Of a stretch of DNA of 64,000 bases, positions 1 through 10,099 are shown in pieces (the first letter of the stretch is position 1; each line of letters opens with the position of its first letter). The DNA lies in assembly GCA_024682415.1 (NCBI GenBank), contig JAIKZG010000025.1:1-64000 (forward strand), in the 5' to 3' direction. Made by a program: the position numbers and the translations under genes. The stretch comes from Prevotella sp. GTDB taxonomy: Bacteria > Bacteroidota > Bacteroidia > Bacteroidales > Bacteroidaceae. The notes beneath the pieces were generated by a model. That model did not search any database and had not been told where the DNA came from. It worked only from the letters and a program-made list of their open reading frames with translations.

Positions 1-129
1 CAACCAGTCTTTCATCTTCTTGCCCATTACCACGCGCTCTGCGTCGTAGTAGTGGAATGCCATTACGTTCTTGCTTTCCGTACCCTCGAATGGAATCTTA
101 CCAATCTGAGGAAAATACTCTTTTGTCAT
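1..129 (-). CDS. xylA: Xylose isomerase, N-terminal part (cut by window edge)
   Basis: The 43 visible codons read inward from an ATG at 127-129 and give the N-terminus typical of Bacteroidetes xylose isomerase (start [16 protein letters not shown], then [13 protein letters not shown] and GKKMKDWL). The enzyme converts D-xylose to D-xylulose in the cytoplasm. It starts 15 bases after the stop of the GH115 gene on the same strand with no terminator between them, so it is probably the last visible gene of the xylan operon. That couples depolymerisation of xylan to catabolism of the released xylose. The identification is firm although only about a tenth of the protein is present. Confidence 0.9.
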   Translation of the reverse strand, partial: MTKEYFPQIGKIPFEGTESKNVMAFHYYDAERVVMGKKMKDWL

Positions 130-144
130 AACTTTAAATTACTA

Positions 145-2535
145 TTATTGTTTAAGTGTTTCTGTAGGACCGAGATAACTCTTTTTAAGTCCTCCAAGAT
201 TAATTATTACTTTCTCTAATACAATCGCTGCGTCGAGCGGGCGGAAGCGCAATATGTGGCGACCAGCCTTCATGCCGCAAAGAGTTTTGCTCTTAATCAC
301 AGGATCTGCCTGCCACTGTCCGAGCTCGCCACGATAATGACCATTAAAGTTTACTATCTGCTCCTTGCCACCATCTACGCTAACTGCATAGCACAAACCA
401 CGGTTCTGATTAAAGTTGAGAGTTGGAGCGAGATAAAGCCATACTTCTGCGTTGTCGCAGTCGGTAGTGGTCTCAAACTCGTATGTAAGACTTGCCTTTT
501 CTGGTGTAACAGTCTGCTGCCATGTAGTCATGCCCGACAATGTCTTGCCGAAGCGAGGAATCTCCACCCAAGAAATATTACCATTCTCTTTTGAAGAGAA
601 GTGAGCAGCCTCAATGCTTACCACGCCGTCCTTTTCTGCAAACTGCAATTTCTTATCGGCAGCAATGCGCACCGTAGCCGGCTTGATATTCTTGTCAGGC
701 TCCTGCCATATAGTGTAGCCGATATGAGTCTGATCCATCAGATGATTCCATTTGCCGCCTGCGATATGATGATTATAATAATCGGTCAGAATGCTGTCGC
801 GAACGAAACATTTATCCACGATGTCGGCATATTTGTTTGCCTCAGGATTATTCTCCTTAGCCAACTTCTTGTTCATTGCCTGAGCATAATACATATCATA
901 AAGATTAGCACTGGCACTTACAGGATAAAGCACAAGCTGATCATAGGCGTCGAGCAAATCCTTAGGAAGCTGTAGGCGCAGAGTGTGAGCGTCTACGCAA
1001 AGAGCGTCATAATCGGCTTTCACCCTCTGCCATTCATCATAATTGAATGAGAACTTATCAGCGTCGAGCTGCTCTGGAATGATACGACGGTTCATCCATG
1101 AATATCCCTCAATGAGGCGACTTGTCTCGGCAGCGAACTTCTCACCGAAGATTCCGGCGCAGAACTGCTGTGAATAGTCGGCAAGATTGTCGGCCTTAAA
1201 CTGGCGTGGATTCCATGCCATGTCAAACCAGAAGTTAATAGGATACTCCATTGGCTTGAAATCGCCCACATTGAGAATCCAAAGATTGCGCACGCCATAT
1301 TCATAAGTGAGGCTCAGCTGCTCCCACATACGAGAGAGGTTGTTGATGTTTATCCATTTTGAGTTACGTGGAGCACCCACATAATCTACATGATAATACA
1401 TGCCATAGCCACCGCTTCTCTTCTTCGCACGAAGGTCAGGAAGTTTGCGCACGTTTCCCCAGTTGTCGTCACACAACAGAAGGGTAACATCATCAGGCAC
1501 TCTCATGCCCTGATCGTAATAATCCTGCACCTCTTTATATAATGCCCACACCTGTGGGGTCTTCTCCGCTTTCTTTCCAGTTACGTCGGCAATAATGCTG
1601 CGCTGATCTTTCACAATGTTTTCAAGCAACGGAATATTCGTGCCCGACTCCATCGCCTCGTCACCATCGCCACGCATACCTACTGTCACTACCGTTTCCC
1701 AATTCTTGGCACGCTCCATACCTGTACGCCAAAAAGAACGCAAATTTGCGCCATTGGTGCGATAGTTCCACTCGCCCTTGCCACGACGTTTCCAGTCTTG
1801 CTGCGCAAGAGCCATCGGCTCATGATGAGAAGTGCCCATCACGATACCCATCTTATCGGCAAGCACGCCATTCTGAGCGTCATCGTCATAGAAAGCGCTT
1901 GCCCACATAGCAGACCACATGAAATTACCTTTCAGACGAAGAACAAGCTCAAACAGCTTGCCATAAAACTTGCTGTTGAAGCCTCCGCATTTCTCGCTTG
2001 CCCATCTTCCCAACGACGGCCATTCGTCGTTGAGGAAAATACCACGATATTTCACAGCTGGCTCACCATCCGTATATGTTCCAGCCAAAGCATACACCTT
2101 GTCGTGATGCGCTGTAGGAACATCTGCCCAATAATACCAAGGCGAAACACCTATCTGGCGGCTCAGCTCATATATACCATATATAGAGCCACGCTTGTCG
2201 CTGCCGTCAATAGTAATCTTACTATCCGTCACGCGAAGCAAATATTTCTCATTGGCATTTTTCAGTGATTTATCCTTAGCCGTACGGACAACGATTGTAG
2301 CCTTGCTAATATCGTCGGTAAACGTAGGCTTTACGCCTGTAACTCTTTTAAAATCGGCAGCGAGATTCTCAGCCGCCATACGCACTCCCTCGTAGTCATT
2401 CTGAGCTACATAAATCACAGGGCGTGAGATATCCACCTTTCCGCCTACGAAGGAAATAAAGCGTTCTGCCGCTATTGACGCCTTTGGCATCAATAGAAGC
2501 AGAACAATAAGAAAAGATTTAGTTATTAACTTCAT
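145..2535 (-). CDS. GH115 xylan alpha-1,2-glucuronidase
   Basis: 796 residues with a signal peptide (cleavage probably after residue 22) and the family GH115 layout: an N-terminal domain to about 160, then a TIM-barrel region starting near YRGIFLNDEWPSLGRWA, with conserved blocks FMWSAMWASAF, MGTSHHEPM, GMRGDGDE and LCDDNWGNVRKLP. The C-terminal roughly 150 residues look like the GH115 C-terminal beta-sandwich. Known members remove (4-O-methyl)glucuronic acid from xylan, including internal residues. It lies 64 bases after the xylanase and 15 before xylA, in the same direction. Periplasmic location is inferred from the SpI-type signal. Length is slightly shorter than typical GH115 proteins (about 830-850), with no key block visibly missing. 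Confidence 0.9.
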   Translation of the reverse strand: MKLITKSFLIVLLLLMPKASIAAERFISFVGGKVDISRPVIYVAQNDYEGVRMAAENLAADFKRVTGVKPTFTDDISKATIVVRTAKDKSLKNANEKYLLRVTDSKITIDGSDKRGSIYGIYELSRQIGVSPWYYWADVPTAHHDKVYALAGTYTDGEPAVKYRGIFLNDEWPSLGRWASEKCGGFNSKFYGKLFELVLRLKGNFMWSAMWASAFYDDDAQNGVLADKMGIVMGTSHHEPMALAQQDWKRRGKGEWNYRTNGANLRSFWRTGMERAKNWETVVTVGMRGDGDEAMESGTNIPLLENIVKDQRSIIADVTGKKAEKTPQVWALYKEVQDYYDQGMRVPDDVTLLLCDDNWGNVRKLPDLRAKKRSGGYGMYYHVDYVGAPRNSKWININNLSRMWEQLSLTYEYGVRNLWILNVGDFKPMEYPINFWFDMAWNPRQFKADNLADYSQQFCAGIFGEKFAAETSRLIEGYSWMNRRIIPEQLDADKFSFNYDEWQRVKADYDALCVDAHTLRLQLPKDLLDAYDQLVLYPVSASANLYDMYYAQAMNKKLAKENNPEANKYADIVDKCFVRDSILTDYYNHHIAGGKWNHLMDQTHIGYTIWQEPDKNIKPATVRIAADKKLQFAEKDGVVSIEAAHFSSKENGNISWVEIPRFGKTLSGMTTWQQTVTPEKASLTYEFETTTDCDNAEVWLYLAPTLNFNQNRGLCYAVSVDGGKEQIVNFNGHYRGELGQWQADPVIKSKTLCGMKAGRHILRFRPLDAAIVLEKVIINLGGLKKSYLGPTETLKQ

Positions 2536-2599
2536 CTATAGAAAACTTATAAATACTTGCAAAACACGTTATATGTCGTTATGTTGTGTTCTGTCATCA

Positions 2600-4342
2600 T
2601 TATTCTCCGGCAGTATATTCCTTGCCTGCCAATCCGTCTGCGAAACCTGCGTAAGCATGTTTGCGGTTGTAGTTGGCATCCCATATACCGATAGGCATAC
2701 CTGCTCTCCAGCCACTTCCCGCTGGGCTGTCAGTCTGACCCCATGCGCAGATGCTGTAGCGCTGAGCTGCCGGCACTTTCTCGAAATAGGTTCTCACGAT
2801 GTAGTTGAAATATTTAGCCTGAGCCTTCAACTGCTCCTCTGTAGCATCCACAGTCTTAACCTCATTGCCATTTTCATCTATGATACCCATGTCAAGCTCT
2901 GAAATACGAACGAGCTTACCTGTAGCAGCCATAATCTCAAACATCTTGGCTACACGCTCTTCCTGCTTCTTCTGCTCAGCAGCGTTCATATTTACAGAAA
3001 CGTGCATCTGAGTTCCGATACCGTCAATCTTGGTCTTGCCGTCAGATTCCCATACATTAATCCAATTAATCAAAGCTGTCAGCTTATTTTGCTCAAGATC
3101 CCAAACAGAACCTTCCAAGCCATAATCATTGACAAACAACTTCAATTCATCAGCCTTGCCACCTGCATTTACAAATGCTTCACGAGCATCCTTTACAGCC
3201 ATACGCACATAATTCTCGTCGCCGAGATAATCCTGCCAATAGAAATTGTTGTCAATATCATCAGCAGAACCGATAGCCGTTCCGCGAGTAGCTGACTGCA
3301 AAGCACCGTTGCTGCCAATTGGTTCATTAACGACATCCCATGCCTTAACCTGTCCTTTGGTAGCATTCATAATACCAGTAATCCAGTCATTCAAAGCTTT
3401 AGAAACATCGGCAAATCTCTTCTGTTCTTTCTGCTCAGGAGTTAAAGGTTCACCTGTAGCCACTTCACCCTCAATCTGGTAAGTGAGATTATGCCAACCT
3501 GGTTTCGTCCAATGTGAAAGATCATCCTTATCAAAAGAAGCATTTTCGATAAGGTTCACATTACTGCCTTTTTCTACCAATGTAACTTCATCAATATAAA
3601 GGTCACCACCGAATTTACCGAACTCAAACTGAAGTTTGCTCAATGGAAATCTTGTTGTAAACTCTATTGTATTTGTCTGAAGAAGTTTATTAGCTTTAAC
3701 AATATTGAAAGCCGACTCATACTGCACATTATTATCCTTATCTACAGGCCAGAAGCAAAATTCACATGCAGAAGTAGCATAAGCTTTCATTGTAATCTGA
3801 TAAGTCTTGCCAACAGTCAAAGGAGTAGACAGCTCATAATTTACACACCAATCCCAAGTATTAGCTTTCGCTTCCGGTGTATAAACATGAAGCATACGGT
3901 TAGCGTCGGCGACCAGATTCTTCAAATATTTACTCTGCTGTGAATGCCATACCAATGTATGTCCAAATACGCTCAGACCTGCCTTTGTCGCATTCTTTAC
4001 GAAATCTTTCACGGTTGTAAAATCCATTACACCGCTGTTATTCATACATGACGCATTCTTGAATGCGTTGCCTGTGACAACATCCTGGAAGTTGGTATTG
4101 GTCAGAGCATAAACCACACCTTTCTTATTATATTCCTGTGCGTTTACAGCGCTACCAAGAATGAAGTTAGGGTTAGCCTCTGCGTCTACATAGTTTTTGA
4201 GCACATCATAACTTTTCAGATACTCATATTGGCTGAGGTTTTCAGGCTTAGTTACCTGAAAATCCAAAGGGTCGTTGTCAGCGCACGATGTAAACATCGC
4301 CGCGCCGACAAGAGCCATTAAGATATTTGTTTTTGAATACAT
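2600..4342 (-). CDS. xyn10C: GH10 endo-beta-1,4-xylanase, surface lipoprotein with inserted CBM
   Basis: 580 residues with a lipobox ending at Cys20, so it is probably a surface lipoprotein. The GH10 barrel begins near residue 40 and is interrupted after the third-strand motif FGHTLVWHSQ. About 150 residues of carbohydrate-binding-module type (CBM4_9/CBM22-like beta-sandwich, roughly 155-290) are inserted, and the barrel resumes before WDVVNEP. Glu340 of that motif is the expected acid/base and Glu482 of ISELDMG the nucleophile. The insertion is the hallmark of Xyn10C-type enzymes in xus loci of Prevotella and Bacteroides. It lies 9 bases after the SusE-position gene. Expected role: first cut of xylan at the cell surface, feeding the SusCD complexes. 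Confidence 0.93.
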   Translation of the reverse strand: MYSKTNILMALVGAAMFTSCADNDPLDFQVTKPENLSQYEYLKSYDVLKNYVDAEANPNFILGSAVNAQEYNKKGVVYALTNTNFQDVVTGNAFKNASCMNNSGVMDFTTVKDFVKNATKAGLSVFGHTLVWHSQQSKYLKNLVADANRMLHVYTPEAKANTWDWCVNYELSTPLTVGKTYQITMKAYATSACEFCFWPVDKDNNVQYESAFNIVKANKLLQTNTIEFTTRFPLSKLQFEFGKFGGDLYIDEVTLVEKGSNVNLIENASFDKDDLSHWTKPGWHNLTYQIEGEVATGEPLTPEQKEQKRFADVSKALNDWITGIMNATKGQVKAWDVVNEPIGSNGALQSATRGTAIGSADDIDNNFYWQDYLGDENYVRMAVKDAREAFVNAGGKADELKLFVNDYGLEGSVWDLEQNKLTALINWINVWESDGKTKIDGIGTQMHVSVNMNAAEQKKQEERVAKMFEIMAATGKLVRISELDMGIIDENGNEVKTVDATEEQLKAQAKYFNYIVRTYFEKVPAAQRYSICAWGQTDSPAGSGWRAGMPIGIWDANYNRKHAYAGFADGLAGKEYTAGE

Positions 4343-4351
4343 GTTATTAGC

Positions 4352-5368
4352 TTAATTATAAACAGGTGAGAAAGTATCAATTACCTTATATCCACGGTCG
4401 CGAGCCACAAGAGTATCCTTTGTAGCTGTTGTCACGCCGTTCTTTGTTACAGTGTAATCAAGATAGATTGCGTCACGGTCTTTATTGCCCCATGCCTTAA
4501 GTTCAGATTTCTCTGCGAAATGACCTGTTCCGGTAGCGGTTACGCCATTAGTCAAAGAGCTTACTGTGCACTTGCCGTCCTGAGAGAACGTAAGGCGAAG
4601 CTTTACATCTGGGCTGTAAGGATAATCCACTGTGTTATAACCAGAAGTAGTAACAGTGAACACTTGATCCTTCTCTACGCTTGAGCCATGACGAGCAGTT
4701 GTCTTGCCGTCAGCTACATCTACACCACGACGAAGATATACACCACTCCATGGGTTGATAAACTTAACACAATAAAGGATATAGTCCTTAGGAACTACAT
4801 TCCAATCATCACCATTAGTTCGTATAGCAGCAGCTGTCTTAGGATCACCAACAAGGATAGAATCAGCGCCCTGCACACCTGTCATCTTGATTGGAATTAC
4901 ATAAGTAGTAGCTACAGCTGTAGGATCAGCGAAGTAAGCGTCAGTAAGCTGTACTTTCACCTTACCCATAAGAGAGCCGTCCATTACAATCTTGTTGTCA
5001 GACAAGGTGTAATAAGTTTCAGGCATTGCCTTAACAGCTGTGCCATCCTCAAAATACAGATTGTTGCAGAGAGAATTGTCTACTTCTATGCCGATAACAG
5101 TCTTACCGCCGTTTGAACGTCTGCCACCCATTGTAGCGTAGATCTCAATCTGATGATTGTTGTCGAGAGTATTATCGCCATTCTCATCATTTCCAAGAAC
5201 TACAGTACGAATAGGATACTGACGAGCGAAATAAACAGTGCTATAGTCAAAATCTGGGAAATCAGGATCACCGTTCTTGCATGATGTGCAGAGCGAGAGA
5301 AGTCCAAGCATTCCTCCCCAGAGAGGGAGGATGCTTTTTAGTATGCTTTTTCTAATTATCTTTTTCAT
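4352..5368 (-). CDS. xusE: XusE-like surface lipoprotein (DUF1735-type, SusE position)
   Basis: I place the start at the ATG at 5366-5368, giving MKKIIRKS. A longer frame to 5419 would overlap the upstream susD stop and put 17 unlikely residues ahead of the signal. The 338-residue product has a lipobox at Cys30 (LCTSC) followed by acidic residues typical of surface-exported lipoproteins. The N-terminal half (about 40-170) resembles the DUF1735/BT_3987-like domain; the second half begins near PKDYILYCVKFINPWSGVYLRRG and is a DUF4361/DUF5627-like region. Position between the second SusD and the xylanase matches XusE, thought to be a surface glycan-binding protein. Family assignment is good; binding to xylan is inferred from position. 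Confidence 0.78.
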   Translation of the reverse strand: MKKIIRKSILKSILPLWGGMLGLLSLCTSCKNGDPDFPDFDYSTVYFARQYPIRTVVLGNDENGDNTLDNNHQIEIYATMGGRRSNGGKTVIGIEVDNSLCNNLYFEDGTAVKAMPETYYTLSDNKIVMDGSLMGKVKVQLTDAYFADPTAVATTYVIPIKMTGVQGADSILVGDPKTAAAIRTNGDDWNVVPKDYILYCVKFINPWSGVYLRRGVDVADGKTTARHGSSVEKDQVFTVTTSGYNTVDYPYSPDVKLRLTFSQDGKCTVSSLTNGVTATGTGHFAEKSELKAWGNKDRDAIYLDYTVTKNGVTTATKDTLVARDRGYKVIDTFSPVYN

Positions 5369-5402
5369 TTTTAAATGATAGTTGTTTCTTGCGTTACAAA
5401 TA

Positions 5403-7223
5403 TTACTGCCAGCCGGCATTCTGAGTAAGATTAGACCACTTCAATGCTTCCTGATAAGGAATAGGGCCATAATACATATAATCCTTGTAAGATCTTTCCT
5501 CAGCCTTTACGGTCTTAAACAACAGGCTGCCATCATCTGCCTTGCTGATTTCTACGCCTTTAGCAGTTTCATTGAGCTTAGACAAATCCACTTTCCAACG
5601 ACGCAAATCATAGAAGCGATGATTCTCGAAGCAAAGCTCCAGGCGACGCTCATTGCGGATAAGCTCACGCATCTTTGCCTTGTCGTTCTTTACGCTTTCA
5701 AGATAAGCATCATTATTAACGAGACCAATTCCGGCACGCTGGCGGATAGCCTTGATTACATCGTAAGCACTGTATTGATTGCCACCATTGCCTGTAGGAC
5801 CATAAGCCTCGTTGGCAGCCTCAGCGTAATCAAGGAAAATCTCTGTGTAGCGAATGCGTGGAGAAATGTGCTCCTGACCTGTTGTTGTAGAAGGGTCGAG
5901 GTTACAATCTGCACGAAGTGACTTGCGGAGATAATATCCTGTGCGAGTGCTGTAGCCGTTCTCCTTATTGATTACGTCCTTATTAGTGCCATATACGCCT
6001 GTGATAATCTCTGCATTGCCTGAGCCAATTTTGCTGCCATTTACTACGATATAAGCAGCCAGACGAGGGTCACGGTTTTCATAAGGATTGTTAGGATCAT
6101 AATTGCTTGCAGCGTCGGTGATAGGATAACCATTTAAGGCAGGGAACGCGTCTACAAGATTCTGTGTAGGGTTTACACGACCCTTACCATAAATTGATGG
6201 AGGATAGTTGTCGCTCTCCATACCATGGTCGTCAGAACCTGACTTTCCGCCACGCCAAAGCACTTCCTTGAAATTGTCGCCGTTAGCGAGATCCTTGATA
6301 CCTTTAGCATCAGTAAACCACTGATTGTATCCCTTAGGATCAAGACCGCTCACGCCACCAATTCTGTTGAGAACAACTGCGGCACGCTTAGCAGCTTCAT
6401 CATAGCTGATGCCAGAGCCGTTGCTGTAAGCAGGACTTGCGGCAAACAGAGAAACTTGAGCAAGAAGGGCCTCAACGATGCGAGTTGAGATACGACCCTT
6501 AGCGACATCACCGCATACACGGTTGTAATCACTACCATGAGTTACGCCAAGGCTGCGATACTTCGCCGGGATTTCATCATCGCTCACATCACCGTAATCC
6601 AACGGCAAAAGAGCGAGAGCACGATTAGCGTCGGCATAAATGCTATCAATACAATCGGCAAAAGTGCTACGAGGAGTATTGAAATCACTACCTCCAGCCT
6701 CAGAATGAGTTACGATAGGCACACCCATCAAATTGCCGCTTGCGTCTACACCGGCATGAGCTCTGAGCAGATAAAACAACTGCAAAGCACGCAAAGCGTA
6801 AGCCTCGCCTTTGAAGCGGTCGCGGAACATTGTCTTTACATTCTCATCCTTAGCCCATTCTACTTTATCTACATGCTCAAGGAAGATGTTAATGTATTGT
6901 ATGGCATTGCGTCGAGCCTGCCACTGCGACATAGGGTCATTATCTGATGTCCATGAACCGGTCGCCATTTTAAGATAACCATTATCAATATCATTGCTTA
7001 CAGCATCGTCGGTAGCTAAATCGCTGCCTGGAGAAGAACTGTAAGGCAAGAGAATGTAAGCATTGGCAAAGAAGCCCTGCGCATAAGAAGGCTCTTTGTC
7101 CATAGCGTCCAAACCACGGATATTCTCTTTAGCCGGATTGAGCAAGTCGTCGCAAGAGCTAAAGCAGATAAGCGAAGAAAGAGCTACGGCAGACAAAGCT
7201 GCCCTGAATATATTCTTTTTCAT
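5403..7223 (-). CDS. xusD: SusD/RagB-family xylan-binding lipoprotein (second pair)
   Basis: 606 residues with lipobox Cys24 (CFSSC), then the helical TPR-like SusD fold. Family landmarks are an early AYALRALQLFYLLRAHAG helix, IRYTEIFLDYAEAANEAYG, IRQRAGIG and a C-terminal RNERRLELCFENHRFYDLRRWK block followed by the YYGPIP closing motif. SusD proteins cap the SusC barrel and capture oligosaccharides at the outer face of the outer membrane. The gene starts 14 bases after its SusC partner. It corresponds in order to xusD of P. bryantii. Ligand is inferred from the linked xylanase, not visible in the sequence. Confidence 0.9.
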   Translation of the reverse strand: MKKNIFRAALSAVALSSLICFSSCDDLLNPAKENIRGLDAMDKEPSYAQGFFANAYILLPYSSSPGSDLATDDAVSNDIDNGYLKMATGSWTSDNDPMSQWQARRNAIQYINIFLEHVDKVEWAKDENVKTMFRDRFKGEAYALRALQLFYLLRAHAGVDASGNLMGVPIVTHSEAGGSDFNTPRSTFADCIDSIYADANRALALLPLDYGDVSDDEIPAKYRSLGVTHGSDYNRVCGDVAKGRISTRIVEALLAQVSLFAASPAYSNGSGISYDEAAKRAAVVLNRIGGVSGLDPKGYNQWFTDAKGIKDLANGDNFKEVLWRGGKSGSDDHGMESDNYPPSIYGKGRVNPTQNLVDAFPALNGYPITDAASNYDPNNPYENRDPRLAAYIVVNGSKIGSGNAEIITGVYGTNKDVINKENGYSTRTGYYLRKSLRADCNLDPSTTTGQEHISPRIRYTEIFLDYAEAANEAYGPTGNGGNQYSAYDVIKAIRQRAGIGLVNNDAYLESVKNDKAKMRELIRNERRLELCFENHRFYDLRRWKVDLSKLNETAKGVEISKADDGSLLFKTVKAEERSYKDYMYYGPIPYQEALKWSNLTQNAGWQ

Positions 7224-7237
7224 TTTCTTCTGTTAGA

Positions 7238-10048
7238 TTAGAAATTTAGTTTGAGTCCCAAATTATAGAAACGGCACTGAGGTTCGCTGCCAACACTCAT
7301 TTCCATAAGTTTACGGCTGCCTGAGAATGTAAGCAAGCTGTTGCCACTTACATATACTGAAGCACCCTTAACAAAGAAATTGCCAAACCATTCACTTGGC
7401 ACATCGTATGTGAGCTGCACCTTAGCGAGGTCTACTCTGTTGGTGCTGTAGAGCCAGAAATCAGAATTGCGGAAATTGTTATCACCATTCTTTGTTGTCA
7501 AGCGAGGATAAGTAGCAGTTGCGGCTGTCTCTGGAGTCCAGCGGTTGCGAACCACCTCTGAATATTTGTTCTCACCTCTAACCCACCAATATGAGTTGTT
7601 CTTGAATGCCTTTGCGCCCCAGTTGCCTGTTGCGAGTACAAAGAGAGTGAAGCCCTTATATTTAGCTGTGAAGTTCAAACCCATTGTGAGAGGAGCTCCA
7701 GACCATCCGCCTTTGCCGAGATAAACCTCATCTTTGTTATCAATCTTGCCATCATTGTTCTGATCGATATACTTAAGATCACCAGGCTTAACCTCACCGA
7801 ATGTTGATTCTACGTTAGAATTCTGAATCTCTTCCTCGCTCTGATAGAAGCCGTCGCAGCGCAATCCCCAAAGACCATCGAGGGCAACGCCTGTGCGGTT
7901 CTGATATTTGTCTTTGTAGTTTTCATCACGACGTTTAGCCTTTGTCGTATAATAAAGACCATTAAGACCGAGAGAAAGGTCTACCTCACCGAACTTTTTG
8001 TTTACGTTTACGCTGAAGTCTACACCCTGACGCTCGTCATTGTTGTAGTTCATGTTGTAAGCGAATGTAGCATTTGGATAATAGGTAGAGAGATAGTTTG
8101 GCAACATGGTGTTAGGCTTGATAATTCCACCATCATACAAATCGTGGAAATATGTCACCTCAGCCTGCAACAAATTGTTGAAGAACGCGCCCTTCAAACC
8201 TATGGTAAACTCTTTACGAGTGATGAAAGTCAAATCCTCATTAGAACCCTGCTTAGCGTTTGTAGAATGTTCTGAAACACCGTCGCGCCATCCCCACCAA
8301 GCACCGTCGCTCTGGTCGTAGTTGGCTGCATACATATAGTAATCAGAGATATCCATATCGCTCTTCAAGTTGCTAAGAGATGTAGAGAATGTAAGTTCGT
8401 CTACAGCCTTTGCGTCTTTGAGGAAGTTTTCATTCTTCAACTTCCAACCCAATGTGAGAGATGAAGACAAGCCATTGCGATGACCTGGAGCGAGCTTAGC
8501 AGAACGAACCAAAGCTCCGCCAAACTGCAGATAATACTTCTTAGCGAAATCATAATCTGCCTGCAAAGCCAAGTTAGCGTTGCTTGTGCGATGATATTCA
8601 CCTGCTGTAGAATACTGCCAACCAGAGCCGATAAACATCGCGTTCACATGATGCAACTTATTGAAAGTGCGCTCATAATTGAACTGACCAGAGAAGAATA
8701 TTGTCTGGCGGTTTGTACTTCCGCCTACATTCTGCTTACCATCCTTAACGTCCTTGTCAATTTTCTCCAAACTGGTAATAATATCCTTGCCGTTGATGTT
8801 TGACCAAGTAGGAGCAAATGTGGCATATTTATTATTGTAAGAAGAGTTATATGTCGTAGCATAGTCTACAGAGAACTGTGTGCCGAAGCTCAAACCCTTC
8901 AATACATTCTGCAAATCAATATTGAAACCTGCGTCGAACTGGAACTGACGGCTTGTCCATTTGCCATTACCAGACGCATACATATCTGCGAACACATTCT
9001 TCTGATCGATTGTATTACCAGCGAGGAAACATCCTCCAAAAATGTTATGAGTGTTATTAATATACGCCATCATATCACTGTTTCCGTCGTAGATATAGCT
9101 TACAGGGATAAGCGGACTTACACGGTTAGGACGGAATGTAGCGGCCTTTGACCAATAATCACCTGTGCCGTTGGCTGTCTTTGAGTCGTAGTAAGTAACG
9201 TTGGCACGGGCAAAAGCAGTCATATACTGATTAAGATTGATGTCTACATTACCACGGAAATTCAAACGTGTGATACCATTATCCTCAGCCTGACCGAACT
9301 TGAATACATCGCCACTATGATAAAGACCAATATTAGCGTAATACTTAGCCTTTGTACCACCACCTGTGATTTCAATGTCACCGGCTTCACGCATAGATGT
9401 CTTGCCAATATAGTCAGAGCTATAGAAATCTACATTAGGATAGCGATAAGGATTCAGGCCTGAGCCATAGTTGTAAATCTCCTCATCTGTGTACAAAGCG
9501 TCAAGACCATCGTTGGCACGAGCTTCATTATACAATGTCATGTATTCTGCCGAGCCGAGATACTTAGGATAACGCTTAGCCACATTTAATCCGAAGTCGC
9601 CACGGGCAGTGATACGCAAATCGCCCTCCTTACCACGCTTTGTGGTAATAAGCACAGCACCCTTCTGCGCACGGCTACCATAGAGCACTACGGCAGCAGC
9701 GCTTTTGAGGAATGTAATCTGCTCTATTTCTTCAGGCATGACGTTGTTAGCGTCGCGAGGCACACCATCTATAACAACAAGATAGCTGCCAGAGCCCCAT
9801 GGCGAATTGCCATTGAAGCCGCCCACATAGCCCTGCATATTGTCAAGACTATATGTGTTGTGGTTTTTATCTGTCAATGACTTATAGTCTAAGACAGAAA
9901 CACCACTTAGTATATCGTCTGCACTCTTTTTCTGGAAAGCCACATTGATAGTGTCGCCAGCGTCTTCCTGAGCGAAAGCCGCCAAAGGCTCACCGATAGC
10001 AAGCATTCCGGCAAAAGCGTACAATATGTTATTCTTAAATGAATTCAT
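7238..10048 (-). CDS. xusC: SusC-type TonB-dependent outer-membrane transporter, short N-terminus (second pair)
   Basis: 936 residues with a signal peptide ending near AFAQ, a plug domain (about 50-160, with YLVVIDGVPRD, ITFLKSAAAVVLYGSRAQKGAVLITTKRG) and a 22-strand-type barrel ending in an aromatic-rich C-terminus (GLKLNF). Unlike the first SusC, it has no carboxypeptidase-like regulatory domain and no obvious GYG-type TonB-box segment before the plug, which starts within about 25 residues of the signal cleavage site. This matches the second, shorter SusC (XusC) of xus operons. Expected role: import of xylo-oligosaccharides with XusD. Whether the short N-terminus still engages TonB normally cannot be seen here. 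Confidence 0.9.
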   Translation of the reverse strand: MNSFKNNILYAFAGMLAIGEPLAAFAQEDAGDTINVAFQKKSADDILSGVSVLDYKSLTDKNHNTYSLDNMQGYVGGFNGNSPWGSGSYLVVIDGVPRDANNVMPEEIEQITFLKSAAAVVLYGSRAQKGAVLITTKRGKEGDLRITARGDFGLNVAKRYPKYLGSAEYMTLYNEARANDGLDALYTDEEIYNYGSGLNPYRYPNVDFYSSDYIGKTSMREAGDIEITGGGTKAKYYANIGLYHSGDVFKFGQAEDNGITRLNFRGNVDINLNQYMTAFARANVTYYDSKTANGTGDYWSKAATFRPNRVSPLIPVSYIYDGNSDMMAYINNTHNIFGGCFLAGNTIDQKNVFADMYASGNGKWTSRQFQFDAGFNIDLQNVLKGLSFGTQFSVDYATTYNSSYNNKYATFAPTWSNINGKDIITSLEKIDKDVKDGKQNVGGSTNRQTIFFSGQFNYERTFNKLHHVNAMFIGSGWQYSTAGEYHRTSNANLALQADYDFAKKYYLQFGGALVRSAKLAPGHRNGLSSSLTLGWKLKNENFLKDAKAVDELTFSTSLSNLKSDMDISDYYMYAANYDQSDGAWWGWRDGVSEHSTNAKQGSNEDLTFITRKEFTIGLKGAFFNNLLQAEVTYFHDLYDGGIIKPNTMLPNYLSTYYPNATFAYNMNYNNDERQGVDFSVNVNKKFGEVDLSLGLNGLYYTTKAKRRDENYKDKYQNRTGVALDGLWGLRCDGFYQSEEEIQNSNVESTFGEVKPGDLKYIDQNNDGKIDNKDEVYLGKGGWSGAPLTMGLNFTAKYKGFTLFVLATGNWGAKAFKNNSYWWVRGENKYSEVVRNRWTPETAATATYPRLTTKNGDNNFRNSDFWLYSTNRVDLAKVQLTYDVPSEWFGNFFVKGASVYVSGNSLLTFSGSRKLMEMSVGSEPQCRFYNLGLKLNF

Positions 10049-10099
10049 AATTATCTGTTATTCATTACGATTGTTATTCTCTATTCACCATGTGATATG

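Noticed and set aside
601..975. Plus-strand open frame inside the GH115 gene
   Set aside because: Antisense shadow of a well supported gene; no domain, no promoter.
5369..5419. Longer start for the SusE-position lipoprotein
   Set aside because: Overlaps the susD stop and moves the lipoprotein signal away from the N-terminus.
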